From positions 1 through 64,000 of the forward strand of contig NZ_JAHCPS010000001.1 in the NCBI RefSeq assembly GCF_021366795.1: a stretch of 64,000 nt of DNA. Reading direction: 5' to 3'. The notes below the pieces were generated by a model. The model was not told the origin of the DNA, did not search any database, and worked only from the letters and a program-made list of their open reading frames with translations. The position numbers and the translations under genes are program-made. Position 1 is the stretch's first letter. Every line of letters starts with the position of its first letter. This stretch comes from Macrococcoides caseolyticum. GTDB taxonomy: Bacteria; Bacillota; Bacilli; Staphylococcales; Staphylococcaceae. Below are positions 63,597 to 64,000 of this stretch, piece after piece.

Positions 63597-64000
63597 TTAT
63601 ACCACATCCATATTATGACTTAAATCGTTAGGTAAATGAGATTCAATGAACAGTATCTCTTCAGTCACTGGATGTTTGAACTTCACTGCATATGCATGTA
63701 GCGCATGGCGTGGCAGTCGCGTATCCTTACCATATAACGTATCTCCAACTAAAGGATGCCCTAAAGACTTAAAGTGCACACGTATCTGATGTGTTCGTCC
63801 AGTATGCAATGTCGCTTTCACAAGTGAAATATCTTGCTTAGAATCATACGCTATACGTTGGTACTCAGTTCTGGCACTTTGCCCTTTGACATGTGGGATA
63901 CGTTCAATAATTGAATCATGTTTACGTGCAATAGGATAACATATATTTCCACACATATTCACTTGACCTGAACATAATAATAAATATTCTTTTTTGATTT
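63597..64000 (-). CDS. RluD-family rRNA/tRNA pseudouridine synthase, 3' part (cut by window edge)
   Basis: The reading frame runs open to the window end, so only the last ~134 residues are seen. PHVKGQSARTEYQRI, TLHTGRTHQIRVHFKSLGHP and LVGDTLYGKDTRLPRHALHAY are conserved in the C-terminal half of RluA/RluD enzymes, which convert specific uridines to pseudouridine. The catalytic Asp motif lies beyond the edge. The apparent start at 63962 is not real; codons upstream (KKEYLLLCSGQV) continue the protein. The mgtE ribosome site begins right after the stop, so the genes are one unit, as in S. aureus. Confidence 0.93.
   Translation of the reverse strand, partial: IKKEYLLLCSGQVNMCGNICYPIARKHDSIIERIPHVKGQSARTEYQRIAYDSKQDISLVKATLHTGRTHQIRVHFKSLGHPLVGDTLYGKDTRLPRHALHAYAVKFKHPVTEEILFIESHLPNDLSHNMDVV

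Noticed and set aside
63571-63610. A magnesium riboswitch (M-box) ahead of mgtE
   Set aside because: The mgtE start lies only 25 bp after the pseudouridine synthase stop, leaving no room for the structure.

Overview
The window is an AT-rich Firmicutes chromosome segment. Gene content and order from about 30 kb onward point to the family Staphylococcaceae. An lcpB-like ligase gene, a DUF2538 gene, the bifunctional autolysin atl, comK, a SigS-like sigma factor gene, ktrD, an HtrA-like protease, terC, prfC, murE, ugtP, ltaA, an AI-2E-type permease gene, yjcH, yjcG, fabI, a KefB-like antiporter gene, mgtE and rluD follow each other much as in Staphylococcus aureus. Features that differ from S. 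aureus (gtaB beside ltaA, a Kin-like sensor kinase, no capC-like gene in the cap operon) make a close relative such as Macrococcus the best guess; that is inference from memory of gene order.

Region 1 (1-1.8 kb): one isolated, very AT-rich gene for a Nudix-like protein with two C-terminal membrane segments, on the opposite strand to the capsule genes and separated from them by a strong bidirectional terminator.

Region 2 (1.87-14.5 kb, minus strand): a complete Wzx/Wzy-type capsule operon read from an extended -10 promoter near 14545. Gene order is capA, capB, capD, wzx, wzy, acetyltransferase, capI-type epimerase, capL-type dehydrogenase, one GT4 glycosyltransferase, PglC-like phosphoglycosyl transferase, PglD-like acetyltransferase, PglE-like aminotransferase and a DUF218 gene. 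CapD with the three Pgl-like proteins is the full gene set for UDP-N,N'-diacetylbacillosamine. With only one further glycosyltransferase, a disaccharide repeat unit is the simplest prediction.

Region 3 (14.75-29.8 kb, minus strand): a second glycan locus with a different export logic. It holds a TagGH-type ABC exporter, two GT4 enzymes, a two-domain CgeB/GT2 glycosyltransferase, a protein with SH3b/GW-like modules and a coiled coil, two alpha/beta hydrolases, a heparinase II/III-like protein, an asparagine-synthase-like protein and a UDP-ManNAc dehydrogenase. Several internal terminators divide it. A remnant of an SGNH acyltransferase lies beside tagH.

Region 4 (30-47 kb): cell-wall and regulatory genes: LCP ligase, DUF2538, autolysin, MarR regulator, acyltransferase 3, RocB-like M20 peptidase, ComK, SigS-like factor, a YkvS-type small protein, a CPBP-like membrane protein, a metallophosphatase-like protein that has lost most metal ligands, an orphan sensor kinase, KtrD and an HtrA-like protease. 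Two copies of a modular interspersed repeat lie here (37.35-37.5 and 43.82-44.09 kb). They share 117 bp with one mismatch and are built from a recurring anchor plus roughly 90-bp hairpin segments.

Region 5 (47-64 kb): conserved housekeeping genes: terC, prfC, a small ORF, murE, an ABC exporter, the glycolipid/lipoteichoic-acid set ugtP-ltaA with gtaB, an AI-2E-family permease, yjcH-yjcG, fabI behind a FapR-like operator, a KefB-like antiporter, mgtE and the 3' part of an rluD-family gene cut by the window edge.

The surface theme is strong. Precursor supply (GtaB, two UDP-sugar dehydrogenases, CapD), two polymer assembly routes, an LCP ligase to attach polymer to peptidoglycan, MurE, an autolysin and lipoteichoic-acid anchor synthesis all fall in 64 kb. 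No tRNA, rRNA, insertion sequence or CRISPR array was recognised.
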